This document shows positions 33,492 through 44,661 of a DNA stretch of 64,000 bases, piece by piece; within the stretch, counting starts at the first letter, position 1, and every line of letters begins with the position of its first letter. The DNA comes from Pictodentalium vernedei (Eukaryota > Mollusca > Scaphopoda > Dentaliida > Dentaliidae). The DNA lies in assembly GCA_031216915.1 (NCBI GenBank), contig CM062296.1:65936148-66000147 (forward strand), written 5' to 3'. The notes beneath the pieces were generated by a model, which saw only the letters and a program-made list of their open reading frames with translations, made no database searches and had not been told where the DNA came from. A program made the translations under genes and the position numbers.

Positions 33492-33578
33492 GGAAATGTT
33501 ACTACCGTGAGCTCGCCATAAGAGCTTCACAAATCTGAAATGTTATTACTGTGAGCTCGACATAAGAGCTTCACCAGC
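33492..33578. repeat. Two 44-bp tandem units in the LTR
   Basis: Units start GAAATGTTACTACCGTGAG and GAAATGTTATTACTGTGAG. The same pair occurs at 38787-38873 in the other LTR. They may be a duplicated regulatory module (inference). Confidence 0.75.
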
Positions 33579-34194
33579 TTAGGCTCAAATGTCAACGTCT
33601 GAGCGTAACTGTACCTCTGGCTGTCGGAGGGTTCCGACCAGCAGTGTTCGTCATCTATAAAGCCACCGTACTTCTGATTTGGGTCAGATATTGTCTACTC
33701 ATACCTTATGTGCCTTTTTGAAAGTCCTCCGTGAAAGTCTTATTGAAGTATTCACCGTTCCTGGTTGAATTCACGATTCACAAACGCCCCTATTTGTGCT
33801 AGGGCGAAATTGTCACTCACACCGATCTCCAGTCGGTATTACGATGCTTCGACAGCAAAACAAACTACTCAGAACGCAATCAGTCTGACGCTTCAAAGGG
33901 TTAATACGCACACTACAATTAACCTACACGTCTGACTATTGCAGGCTGATACCTGCTACTCGACAATCTAAACGTTAACGTTCCACCTGGGGTGTTCCTT
34001 CTCACGAATTCGGCCCCGTAGCCGCCTATCAACGTTAAGCTAAATCAATCGTGGAATGCCCTCTCTGGCGATTCCAGCCGTTTCAGGGTCCTGTGATCGA
34101 AGGTACCCTTATGCCAGAAAACAGAGTCCGCCTGTCCTGGACTTCACCAACGTGTGTGTGACCCCAAGTGTGTGTCTAATGCTCTGCTCTTCAA

Positions 34195-34208
34195 GGTATA
34201 TATACTTT
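34195..34208 (-). promoter_or_regulatory. Possible TATA box in LTR
   Basis: The minus strand reads AAAAAGTATATATACC, about 490 bp into the LTR. A matching site is in the 5' LTR near 39488-39501. Only the base pattern supports this. Confidence 0.4.
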
Positions 34209-34699
34209 TTACCCTAAACTGTCAGGTGGACCGACGCTCATCTGTCCACCTGTCAAAACGGTGGGAGATGACATATATCGAGACAGAATCAATACAAGTC
34301 ATATCGCGCGTGACTTAACGGTGATTTCACTTGTCGAGAAACCCGATTCGTTCTTGCCATTATTGATCAGGTGACGATACGATATACATTTCTATCGTTT
34401 TAGAATCTCGTTTCTCAATTGGCCGTGACGATATCTTGCCACCAACTGATTACGTCTCGTAAGACTCGCAACTACTGTATAAATTAAATGAGATTAGACC
34501 TTATCTAACATACCGTTTCTCCCCTGGGTCCCTGCGCTAAAGCTGGATATACACCACATGTGTTTTTTCCATGTCCAGCTTTGCGGAGAGGTGAAATTCA
34601 AGTAGGGTTTTCGCCTTGATGCGGAATATATTTTGAACTTACAATATCTTTAAATATGAGGCCCCTTGCCCCTATACTTTGGCTGGCTTTGCCCTGACA

Positions 34700-34712
34700 A
34701 CTCCCTTCCCGA
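34700..34712 (-). promoter_or_regulatory. Polypurine tract
   Basis: The minus strand reads CGGGAAGGGAGT directly before the 3' LTR start TGTCAGGG. This is the expected position of the plus-strand primer in reverse transcription. Confidence 0.8.
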
Positions 34713-35460
34713 GAGAAACACCCTGTGTATCTCTTAAAACACAAGGGGCAAAGCCACGCACGCTCGCCTCTCACACCCTTTTTACAATCTACCCATCATG
34801 TTCAAGACTACAAAACTGTGCCCTAGTGGTCGTGGGGGTTCATGACCGGGCTCATGCGTCGGCCATACCGATTCCCACGAAACACTCGCTACCACATGCT
34901 CCCGTCTTGCGGGTTTACATATGATATGGGGAGTAGCCTTATCCTTAGATTTGCAACACTCTCTCTCTCTCTCTAATACTATATATTTACACCTAAACAT
35001 ACACATTTGTATACACATTGGCCCATTTTGCAAACAGTTCACTTGGCACTCACTCCGACGAGTAACACCGTCCGCGCCTTTGCGCCAGATGGGTTAATTC
35101 CAACGGAGTGTAACTTCGCCTCCCATTCCCCTATGTCTTGTGAAGGGGCAAACGACCCCTGCATTGTGTTGAGCCTCACCCTCGCAAAGCTCAACCAGGG
35201 GATTAAAGTCGTGCCTCACACACTCACACATTCAACACACAGATTTCCCGACCGCGCCTTTGCGACAGACGGGGTTAGTGTGCCTCACACTCACAAAATT
35301 CGACACACAGGCTCCCCGTTCACGCACATGCGACGAACGGGGCAGTGTATCTCACATTCGCAGTCACAAACAACTCTAGTCAGCAGTCAGAGCAATAATA
35401 ATGCTAAAAATAAGAAAATTCCTTCCGGGCCTTAACACCGGTTTTACGAAACTCATACCG
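34713..35460 (-). other. Ty3 internal 3' non-coding part
   Basis: About 750 bp between the pol stop and the polypurine tract. No integrase HHCC or DDE signature is seen in any minus frame. Imperfect repeats around CCGCGCCTTTGCG occur at about 35072 and 35251. A CT dinucleotide run lies at 34960-34974. ORFs on the plus strand here are shadows. Confidence 0.7.
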
Positions 35461-38047
35461 CTATCCTTGGCGACTGAGGTAATCGGCCGCCACGTTATCT
35501 TTGCCCTTGATGGCCTCGATCCTAAACCGGTAATTTTGCAGCAGGAGGGACCATCTCATTATCCTGTTGCTTTCTACCTTACATTTCTGGTTTTGTTTTG
35601 AAACATCTTCACGGCAAACACCAGGGCCAAACATTCTCGTTCGATCACTGAGTAGTTTTGCTCCCTCGGGAGGAGCTTCTTACTGGCGTACGCTACAGGG
35701 AAATGGCAGTCGGTGTGTTCCTGTAGCAGGGCAGCTCCCACCCGCATTGGACGCGTCGGTCTGGACGACGAATGGCTTTGAAAAATATGGGAGTCGCAAG
35801 ACCGGTGAACTGACCAAGATATCCCTCAAGGTGTTGAACGCCCGGTCTTGGTGGGGTCCCCAGTTCACCTTGTTGGGTTGTCCTTTCCTTGTAAGGTCGG
35901 TCAAGGGTGCGGCTACCTCCGCAAAATTGGGCACGAACGTCCGATAGTAGCCAGCTAAACCCAGGAAGGATCTTACTTGACGTTTGGTCTGGGGTGGTTT
36001 GGCGTCACGCATTTCCCCCAACTTCTCCTCGTCCATGGTTACTTTCCCCTCACCGACCTTATGACCCAGGAACTCTATGGTCCAGAAACCTATCAGGCAT
36101 TTCGAAGGTTTCACGGTGAGTCCGGCCTTTCGCCGCTTGTGAAAAAGGGACCGGAGGACGCTGACATATTCCGCCCAAGTGCTTGTGTTGCCCAGGATGT
36201 CGTCCACATAGTGTTCCACGCCCCTCAAATCCTCCAACAGTCTCCTCATCATACGATTGAACGTGGCCCCGGCGTTGACCATCCCAAACGGCATCTTTTT
36301 AAATTGGTAGCAGCCGCCGGGCGTGGTGAAAGCGGTCATTGGCCGGTGTCTCGTCTCGACGGGGATTTGCCAGTAGCCCTTACTCAGGTCGATTTTGCTG
36401 AAATATTCAGCTTGCTGCAGTTTGGACAGTATGGCCTCTATATCACCCATAGGCTCGTTGTCAAACTTGGAGACAGAATTCAGCCTCCTGAAGTCGATGC
36501 AGAAACGGAGGCTACTATCCTTTTTCTTCACGAGAACCACAGGGGAGTTGTAGGGGGAGTTTGATGGCTCGATGACCCCTGCCTCCAGCATCTTTTTGAC
36601 TTCCTCCCTCACATCCTGTCTTTTTGAGTAAGGGATGCTGTAGGGCCTCACCCTCACTGGGTCCGACGTCGTGAGCTCTATTTTGTGCTTGGCCAGATGG
36701 GTGGTTCCGGGACTATCGGAGAACACGTCCCCGAACTCCTGCAATAATGCCAAGGCTTCTTGCCTCTGGCAGTCGTCCAGTGCATCGTCGATGCGCACGT
36801 CCCTATACGTTTCCGAACGAACAAGCAGGTCTCTCCTCCCCTTTTGCGCTGTACCCCCGGCCCCCTGCTGGGGTGGTCTAGAGTTCCCAGTGGCCTTGGC
36901 CTGTCGCTGCCAACAATCTCTGGCCATATGTCCCCGTTTGTTGCAGATGAAACAAGTTGTGTCTTTGGGGGCTTTCCCATTCCGGCTGGCCTGCGACGCA
37001 GGCGGATTGGGGTGGTGTTGCCTTACAGGTGCCATTGCCAACCCGTTTGATCCACCCCTAGCCGATTTGGGTGCGTTTACACTCCCACCATGGGCCTCGA
37101 TGTAGCGTTCTGCCACAGTTGCCATCTGATCATAGGTGGGCGGACCCCTTTCCTTGATGAACAGGCCCAACTCCTTGGAGCATGTAGTTAAAAAATGCTC
37201 CCGGAGAAATAGATCTCGCAGGGCTCCATATGACTCATTCACTTCTGCGAGATCAGTCCAGCGGTCAAAGTACCGCCTAGCTCGGGCAAAATACTGAGGT
37301 ACTGTTTCTCCCTTCTCCTGCTTAATCTCTCGGAACTTGGTCCGGAATCCTTCTTCAGTGAGCTGGTATCTCCGAAGGATGGCATTATTCAGCTCACTGT
37401 AGTCGTTAAGAAGTGCAGGAGGCATACTGGTATAAGCCTCGAGGGCTTTACCTGACAACAAAGGGCTCAAGCACATAGCCCATGTGTCTTCTGGCCACAT
37501 TTGACTGGAGGCAAAACGCTCGAACCTCTCCAAGTACGAGTCCAAGTCATCTGTGTTTTCATTAAAATGAGCGAGGTGGCGCGTGGGGCATGAATTGCTA
37601 CCCCTGCACTCCCATCCCCTGAGCGCCGACTTTCATTCTCCACATCGGCCCTTGCTCTGAGGAGCTCTAATTCTCTCTCGTGCCTCTGTTGTTCAAGCTC
37701 CCGTTCTGCCTCCCTTGCCTCCCTTGCTAATTGGGCTTCCCTCTCTCTCGCCTCTCTCGCATCTTTCTCCCTCTCCCTTTCTAACTGAATCTCTCGCTCT
37801 TTTGCCTCCCTAGCGTCTTTCTCACGCTCTCGTTCTAATTGGATCTCTCGCTCTTTTGCCTCTCTTGCGTCTTTCTCGCGCTCTCGTTCTAATTGGATCT
37901 CTCTCTCTCTCTTGCGTCATTACGTAAGGCAATCTCCTTGGCCTCACGTTTCTGCTCATCTTTAACGAACTTCTGAAGTTCAGCTCCCTCAAGGCCCATT
38001 TCCTTGCCTAATGATACCAGTTGGGCGAGGGGTGTAACAACATCCAT
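35461..38047 (-). pseudogene. Ty3 gag-pol remnant (Gag, RT, partial RNase H)
   Basis: The product would form capsids and reverse transcribe the element RNA. It starts MDVVTPLAQLVSLGKEMG at 38047. A frameshift in a GA run near 37905 and another near 37585 break the N-terminal part. The main open frame (37545-35680, 621 codons) has the Gag core near residues 1-155 and zinc knuckle CFICNKRGHMARDC at 198-211. The RT spans about 300-490, with IDLSKGYWQIP (Asp near 386) and YVDD at 446-449. An RNase H start, VVQTDAS, lies at 593-599. No protease DSG/DTG motif stands between knuckle and RT. Just after residue 600 a frameshift moves RNase H to another frame. That frame ends early, and the last piece (KGKDNVAADYLSR) closes at a stop at 35461-35463. 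Integrase is absent. Confidence 0.95.
37735..37915 (-). repeat. 54-bp tandem repeat coding a charged coiled-coil in Gag
   Basis: About three units translate as EIQLEREREKDAREAKER with small changes. The next part continues as a Glu/Arg/Gln-rich helix to about 37650. The unit of 18 residues and the heptad-like charge pattern suggest a long single helix or coiled-coil before the Gag core. One end of the array is where the reading frame is lost. Confidence 0.8.
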
Positions 38048-38350
38048 TTTGATTTTTTCTTTCTATCTTCAACACTCGTCAGAAAGAATGAAAAAGGAAT
38101 AGAAAGAAAGAAAAAAAAATATGGCAATTGATCCTAATTTACCTCTGTAATTTAACGTAATTAAACGCCCCAAATATTCTGAAACCTACCGCAGTTATAG
38201 TGGATATTAAGTATCCTTTTGGGGACAACTGTATTGCGATATTAAACCCTTGAACGACATCAACTGACCGAAAGCTTCAAAACCTAAACAGAACCGCCGT
38301 TAAAATAAAACAAAATTTCCATATAGCCATTTTTTACCTTTTAGAAATAT

Positions 38351-38368
38351 CCTGGTTAGCGCTCGCCA
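38351..38368 (-). promoter_or_regulatory. Primer-binding-site-like sequence
   Basis: Five bases inside the 5' LTR end, the minus strand reads TGGCGAGCGCTAACCAGG. TGG pairs with the tRNA 3' CCA. The tRNA identity is not resolved. Confidence 0.6.
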
Positions 38369-38373
38369 ATCAA

Positions 38374-40003
38374 TGTCAGGGACACCTGAGGCCCCGTAAG
38401 GCCTGGGCTGACGTGGGATTTTTTAGTCCCGCTGATGAAGTTGGGGGAAAATTAGACCAACGTGGAGGGTCGGAATCCAAGTGTCGCGAACTCGGCGCAG
38501 GGAGCTGAGTTAGACCGACGCCGTGATTCCTTCTCTGCCAAATTGTCCTGAAATAGGTTCGATTTCCGTTAGGTGTGATTCCTAATCACTTCAGGCTGTA
38601 TAATGGAAAGAATGATTTAAAGGAACAACGATTCTTTTATTTACACATAAAAATAAATCCGTTTCAATATTTCAACAATCAACAATTCGATTCTTTTCAC
38701 AGAAAATGGGTCACTAGGGTTAAACAATTCTCAATAATCATATAGTCATTCTATAGCCCTGTACTGGCACTATAGTCTACACACTGGAAATGTTACTACC
38801 GTGAGCTCGCCATAAGAGCTTCACAAATCTGAAATGTTATTACTGTGAGCTCGCCATAAGAGCTTCACCCGCTTAGGCTCAAATGTCAACGTCTGCGCGT
38901 AACTGTACCTCTGGCTGTCGGAGGGTTCCGACCAGCAATGTTCGTCATCTATAAAGCCACCGTACTTCTGATTTGGGTCAGATATTGTCTACTCATACCT
39001 TATGTGCCTTTTTGATAGTCCTCCGTGGAAGTCCTATTGAAATATTCACCGTTCCTGGTTGAATTCACGACTCACAAATGCCCCTTTTTGTGCTAGGGCG
39101 AAATTGTCACTCACACCGATCTCCAGTCGGTATTACGATGCTTCGACAGCAAAACAAACTACTCAGAACGCAATCAGTCTGACGCTTCAAAGGGTTAATA
39201 CGCACAATACAATTAACCTACACTTCTGACTATTGCAGGCTGATACCTGCTGCTCGACAATCTAAACTTCAACGTTCCACCTGGGGTGTTCCTTCTCACG
39301 AATTCGGCCCCGTAGCCGCCTATCAACGTTAAGCTAAATCAATCGTGGAATGCCCTCTCTGGCGATTCCAGCCATTTCAGGGTCCTGTGATCGAAGGTAC
39401 CCTTATGCCAGGAAACAGAGTCCGCCTGTCCTGGACTTCACCAACGTGTGTGTGACCCCAAGTGTGTGTCTAATGCTCTGCTCTTCAAGGTATATATACT
39501 TTTTACCCTAAACTGTCAGGTGGACCGACGCTCATCTGTCCACCTGTCAAAACGGTGGGAGATGACATATATCGAGACAGAATCAATACAAGTCATCTCG
39601 CGCGTGACTTAACGGTGATTTCACTTGTCGAGAAAACCGAATCGTTCTTGCCATTATTGCTACCTAATGATCAGGTGACGATACGATAGACATTTCTATC
39701 GTTTTAGAATTTCGTTTCTCAATTGGCCGTGACGATATCTTGCCACCAACTGATTACGTCTCGTAAGACTCGCGACTACTGTATAAATTAAATGAGATTA
39801 GACCTTATCTAACATACCGTTTCTCCCCTGGGTCCCTGCGCTAAAGCTGGATATACACCACATGTGTTTTTTCCATGTCCAGCTGTGCAGAGAGGTGAAA
39901 TTCAAGTAGGGTTTTCGCCTTGATGCGGAATATATTTTGAACTTACAATATCTTTAAATATGAGGCCCCTTGCCCCTATACTTAGGCTGGCTTTGCCCTG
40001 ACA
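38374..40003 (-). repeat. Ty3 5' LTR (1630 bp)
   Basis: 20 bp longer than its partner because of three short insertions or deletions: near 38442 (3 bp), 38675 (7 bp) and 39660 (10 bp). Otherwise nearly the same sequence. Confidence 0.95.
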
Positions 40004-40008
40004 ACTAT
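40004..40008. repeat. Target-site duplication ACTAT, right
   Basis: Matches 33085-33089. Confidence 0.95.
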
Positions 40009-40860
40009 CCATAGTTTCATGATAATGTTAATAGAATGAAATGATACGATATGCACATGCAGTCGATCGACACACTTCGTATTTTTTGTGGTCAAGAAAC
40101 GTTCTCACACGACGTCATTCGTTCGAAATGACGTCACTCAAATTAAGTATTTTAGATATTGTCTGCATCGTTTGTAGTTTGAACTGCATATCATATTTTA
40201 TTATACGTTAAAGATATAGAAATTTTCACTTTCACGGTATCCATCAAAATGGCGGCTTTCAAAGCATCAATTCAAGGCGAATACGAGTCTAATTATAACT
40301 GAAAATATTCAATTTGTTCTAAAAACGTATATGAAAAGAAAATCCAGTGTTTTTGAGTGGCTTACCACTACTTCAGCAATAATTCAACGCACATTCACCC
40401 TGATTTGATGCACGGAACCCATCAGCTGAATCCGATCGCAAAACGCTACCCCTGTTCCGAGTATCGACCAAATCACTTTCGCGTATCAATGCGCTTTTTT
40501 CAATTCAAAGTTGAAACGAGGGTTATTACCCATCGGAATGATCAGATTCTTATAAAAAGCGTATAATAAAAAGTAGTAAATCTAGTTTTTTGAGTAGATA
40601 CCAATCATTTCCAGCAATAATTCAGCACGTATTCACCTTGAATTCAGGAATGGAAACTGCTAGTCCAAACATGACCTGAAAGTCCGTAATGTAAGTTTTT
40701 GGTCCCTGAGATGGAATCATTTCTGTTTAAACAGTATTTATTTCAAATCAATTAAATTTACCAAGATTAGCATTCAATTTTAACAGAATATTACATAAAC
40801 TGAAGTAGATTCAGCAGTAAACATGGTGCTTATTCAACGCAGTCGTCAAATATTTTGAAA
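40009..40860. other. Unassigned, palindromic TGACGTCA-type motif
   Basis: At about 40110-40136 an imperfect palindrome centred on TTCGAA is flanked by GACGTCA half-sites. The same motif is at 4032-4057. No gene is seen. Confidence 0.35.
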
Positions 40861-40954
40861 CAAAGGAGATATGAACAGTTGGCATATCGAACCAGTTTGG
40901 GTTCTGTATAGAACCAAAACTGGTTCGATATGCCAACTGTTCATATCGCCTTTG
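40861..40954. repeat. Hairpin
   Basis: 94-bp inverted repeat with arms CAAAGGAGATATGAACAG and complement, through GGCATATCGAACCAGTTT. A further AGAACCAGTTTGGGTTCT copy of the loop side occurs near 41076. Confidence 0.8.
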
Positions 40955-41871
40955 CTTAATAATGATTTGAGACAACCTCGTATAAGCTCCAAACTTTATG
41001 TTAATCTTTATAAATTTATTTGATTTGAAATAAATACTGTTTAAACAGAACTGGTTCCATCCCAGGGACAAGATTAGAACCAGTTTGGGTTCTAAAGAGA
41101 ATCCATATTTTGTGCAGTGTACACTAGCACATGATATAGCACACAATATAGAAATGAATGTAGGTCAGTGACCTGATTCCAATGTCACCCATAATTAGAC
41201 AGTGCGATCTATAATACCAATGACTTGTTCGTATTTATATTAAAGAACAGACGAAGGAACAAAATGTTCTGACAATATAATATTACCACAGTAACCCTTT
41301 GATCTGTCAAGCAAGACTGAATTGGTTAATTTGTCAGTTACATGGTAAGGGTAACCGAGATTATAATAAAAAAAAGTCTTGTAATAATTAAATAAATCAA
41401 AAAATAACTTTGGAATTTTAAGCAAATAAAAATGTATAAAGATGCGGGGCTAACAAGATAAAACTGTTTAAGTTTTTTTTTACACCCTATACATAACCTC
41501 GCCTACTTGGAATTTCCGTTTGCCCTACAATCACGGAAGCCATACAGTTTAAACGAAGCGATTGTGTTCTGATAATCTATCTCAAAGACAATAAACTAAA
41601 TAAAAGCACTTTTGTGTATAGAGCTACTGCTTAAGTTTAGAATGGAGAGTTGCAACCAATCATTATGTGCTGTATAATGATAACAAATTGAATAGAACTA
41701 GCTCAGATATGCATGTACTACGATAGTACACATATACGTACACCACATATTTGGTCTATTTATGAACCCCCAAGGGAATTCCCCCCAAATCGCACACGTG
41801 TTTGTAAGCATTAACAGACCATTGATCACCCAAAACTGAACCGATTACGAAAATAGAGACGTGAATGAGTA
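40955..41871. other. Nothing recognised
   Basis: The 111-codon minus frame at 40811-41146 crosses the hairpin. No domain is seen. Confidence 0.3.
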
Positions 41872-42013
41872 TATTAAACACAGAACGACACGCGCTTGTG
41901 AATGGGTTAATCGATACGGCACTTGTGCCATCGTGGCAGGACAAAACGAGAGGCCGCACTCGTGCCATATCGAGTAATCTATTTAAACGCGCGTGTCGTT
42001 CTGTGTATTTAAG
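41872..42013. repeat. Foldback family L, copy 2
   Basis: The arms pair TAAACACAGAACGACACGCG with its complement. Inner arms are GGGTTAATCGATACGGCAC-like, and the centre is CAGGACAAAACGAGAGG. Related to 29050-29105 and 53228-53500. Confidence 0.75.
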
Positions 42014-42666
42014 GATTTTTAAAGAATTTAGTCGGGTGGAATATTTCAGTTCATAGGATAAGTTCATAGTGACTTCGGTTTTCAACCAACCGAAATATTT
42101 CAAACGATTAAATCTGAACACAGGTGTTGAATTATGTTGCCACCAGACCCAACAGTGCGTTTTAGGTGATTAAGCCCTTCTCTCTTTCCGTGACCTTCTG
42201 TGTCCTCATAAAATTCTAAGTAAATATTCTTCAGTTTGCCTTAGGAAATAGATCAACTCATATATATATAAAAACGCTGGACTATCATGAAGAAGAAAGT
42301 AGTGAATGTCAAAGATCTATTTACGTATTTTGTAACAGAAATGTTCACACTTGCTCAATCGAAAATATATTTGGTTTCAAGATATAAGGTCAAAACTACA
42401 CACACACCCATATAGCTTTACGTCGTATTGGTAAAAGATTTTATCTAACAATCATATAGATTTTGGCCTGAAAACCACGAGAAACGGTACGTATCACATA
42501 ATGTGTTCTGATTCTGTATCATATTGACGACTCATTCTGATTCCGTATCATATGGACGACTCGTTTCCGATAGCTCTACGAGCTATCATAACAGGCGCAT
42601 GGAACCATTCTATGTGCGTTTCAGTGATCGACCGAACATTATGTCCCAAAAATGTTTAAAAATAAT
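42014..42666. other. Nothing recognised
   Basis: Near 42510-42560 a short direct repeat TTCTGATTCTGTATCATAT / TTCTGATTCCGTATCATAT stands 30 bp apart. No gene is seen. Confidence 0.35.
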
Positions 42667-42670
42667 TTAA

Positions 42671-42907
42671 CCCTTTACCTAACATGAAAAGCAGACGACA
42701 CTTGCGAAAAATATTCTTGAATAACTTTTTTTTTTATTTTTTTGTCTCAGAAACATAGGTTATGACCACTCGTTGGAACGAGCTCGTTCCAACGAGGGGT
42801 CATAACCTATGTTTTTGAGACAAAAAATGAAAAAAAATAATGAAAATTAACTGGCGATTTTTGAGAATAGCGTTGGCCGGTTTTGGCCGTTACGTTGGGT
42901 TAAAGGG
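42671..42907. mobile_element. Family C MITE
   Basis: TTAA at 42667-42670 on the left; TTCA on the right (one base changed). The central hairpin is CACTCGTTGGAACGAGCTCG with its complement. Confidence 0.9.
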
Positions 42908-42951
42908 TTCAGTTTTAATCTGTTTATGTGACAGAATGGTTAGATGAATGA

Positions 42952-43097
42952 ATTATCATGATAATGTGCATCAGATTCTCGGTGGTGTTCAAAAATGGGA
43001 TCACAACTCGCCGGCAAAGCCGGCTCGTTGAGATCCCATTCTGGACACCACCTCGAACGTGATACTAACCACAAGACATGAACATTATCATGATAAT
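42952..43097. repeat. Long hairpin
   Basis: 146-bp inverted repeat. Outer arms are TATCATGATAATG; inner arms GGTGGTGTTCAAAAATGGGA and partner; the loop is at CCGGCAAAGCCGG. Confidence 0.8.
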
Positions 43098-43283
43098 CTG
43101 TATATATCAGCAATACACCATAAGTTGAAAATTAACGAAAAACTACGCGTGAACGTGATGACATGTAAGTACAAGGATAGAAAATAAAACTGTTTTGAGA
43201 CATATTCAAGTAATGGTACTCTGTAGACTTCAGCAAAAGTTAAGCTTGGAGTCTTTCTCAACACAACAGTTAGATGTTATTAC

Positions 43284-43430
43284 TTGTTTAGGTTCATATC
43301 TGCTGATGTATCAGCCCATGGTAACTTCCTATTAGCCTGAAATCGAAGGTCGAAGGTTGGTGTGAAGTTACCGAGGGCTGATATCTTGGATTGTATGAAA
43401 GTAGCCACGTAATAACCTCCTTATTTATTA
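43284..43430. repeat. Foldback family H, copy 3
   Basis: Contains TTATTACTTGTTTAGG, GGTAACTTCC and the closing GTAATAACC, in the order seen at 20106-20255, with GTCGAAGG repeated in the loop. Confidence 0.6.
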
Positions 43431-43904
43431 ATTCCAAAACAATGATTACAAAATATTCTCAGATCAGTTACAGTTTCCTGACAGTGTTATTGTTTCTCAC
43501 TCTTTGCCCAAAGTCCGAAGCGTCCTCTGTACCTACTTCAGCTCTCCCATCTGGGAAGCCTTGAGAGGAGGAAGTTGCTACATTTGGATAGTTGAATATC
43601 ATCTTCTCAAATTCTTTCGAATCTTCTTTTTCGACGGGGAAGCCTTGACGTTCAAACAGCTAAACTACCTCGTCTCCCACTTACGACTCTGAATTCTAGT
43701 TTGCGATGAATTTTCCGTACAAATATTTTCTGTCGTCTTTTCGTCCACCTGATCCTCACTTATTTCCATCATGAAATCCTCACCATTCAAAAAATTCGGC
43801 TTAAAACTACTATATTATGCCTGGTAACGTAAATTTACAGGCTGCGTTCGACGAATAACGGTGGACGATTTCGAAGTAAACGAAGTAGTTTGGGGGGGGG
43901 GGGG
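43431..43904. other. Unassigned, ends in a G-run
   Basis: No supported gene. A G-run of about 13 lies at 43892-43904, directly before the SINE. Confidence 0.3.
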
Positions 43905-44300
43905 CGGTGGCGTTGCGGTAACCGGTTCTCGTCAGATCACCGAAGTTAAGCAACATCGAGCCCGGTTAATACTCGGATGGGTGTCCGTCTGAGCGATCGA
44001 TTCGGACTCCCGCGTTGTGTCCTTCGGCAAAGCACTTTACCCCGATTGCCCACATGGGGGCACGATGACGCCGAGTACTAAGGCGTACTGCACGTCGATG
44101 GTGCGCATATCTTCAACCAATCTAAGCCTGCCTGTGCTGCAGTGCGGAGTTACGATGTTGGGGAGCTGGCAGCTGCTCGTCGTTGCTCGGTGGTTCTCTC
44201 CGGGTACTCCGGCTTCCTACACCCGTAAAATTGTCACGGTCATGATTAGCCATTGTGCATAAGTATGTGAACTTAAACACCAATAAATATAAATAACGAA
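43905..44300 (+). mobile_element. SINE with 5S-rRNA-like head (full length)
   Basis: The head at 43915-43990 reads GGTTCTCGTCAGATCACCG, AAGTTAAGCAACATCGAG and CCCGGTTAATACTCGGATGG, the conserved 5S rRNA region with its internal control boxes. The body contains GCGTACTGCACGTCGATGG and CTCCGGGTACTCCGGCTTCC. The tail is GGTCATGATTAGCCATTG, then AACACCAATAAATAT. No protein is encoded. This orientation (head left, tail right) defines plus for the family. Confidence 0.9.
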
Positions 44301-44370
44301 GGAGTTGTATCAAGGGGGTATCACAAGGTTGGTTCATATTATCTGAGATCGACGGTATATCATCCGAGTT

Positions 44371-44661
44371 AGGATCACGGTGGCTCAGTGGTACGGCATT
44401 GGACTTCAAACCGAAAGTTCCTCGGTTCAATAACCCGCCAAGGATAACTGCGTTTTATACCATGATTACCTATTCTACTATATATGAAAAGCCTATGGCA
44501 TACATTTTAGCTTTATACACCAACCGTGATGGACACGCCATCAATCGGATTTCAGTAGTTACAATTTACACCTACAATGGAACTACATCCAAGTTGACCT
44601 TTGGTGACGTCGACCTGAATGCGAACTTGTCTAAATTTACCCCATAAAACACCAAACATTA
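44371..44661 (+). mobile_element. SINE-like unit with tRNA-like head
   Basis: The head at 44371-44445 has GGTGGCTCAGTGGTACGGC (A-box-like) and CTCGGTTCAA (B-box-like). After about 44450 the body differs from the main SINE body, but it ends near AAACACCAAACATTAACAAAC, like a short SINE tail. It may be a second SINE type or a recombined copy. Confidence 0.55.

Larger units (their letters stand above)
33090..34699 (-). repeat. Ty3 3' LTR (1610 bp)
   Basis: Pairs with 38374-40003 over its full length. On the minus strand it begins TGTCAGGGCAAAG and ends CCTGACA. It carries two 44-bp tandem units at 33492-33578 built around GTGAGCTCG and ATAAGAGCTTCAC. Confidence 0.95.
33090..40003 (-). mobile_element. 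Ty3-type LTR retrotransposon, internally deleted
   Basis: 6914 bp, transcribed from right to left. It consists of a 5' LTR (38374-40003), a PBS-like site, a gag-pol remnant (35461-38047), a 3' non-coding part (34710-35460), a polypurine tract and a 3' LTR (33090-34699). LTR ends are TGTCAGGG...CCCTGACA. Placement in Ty3 rests on the CX2CX4HX4C knuckle, the RT with YVDD, and RNase H after RT. Protease and integrase are absent, so this copy would need proteins from a relative. The LTRs differ by only a small number of substitutions and three short indels, so insertion is fairly recent. Confidence 0.95.

Noticed and set aside
34679..37105. Long plus-strand ORFs of 126-195 codons opposite the Ty3 element
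   Set aside because: They are antisense shadows of LTR and gag-pol sequence; the minus strand carries the recognisable Gag, zinc knuckle and RT motifs.
43915..43990. Genuine 5S rRNA gene
   Set aside because: The 5S-like stretch is partial, has changes, and runs directly into a SINE body instead of a terminator.
44371..44445. Possible functional tRNA gene
   Set aside because: Only A-box- and B-box-like parts are recognisable, no proper cloverleaf or anticodon arm was found, and similar heads precede SINE bodies elsewhere.
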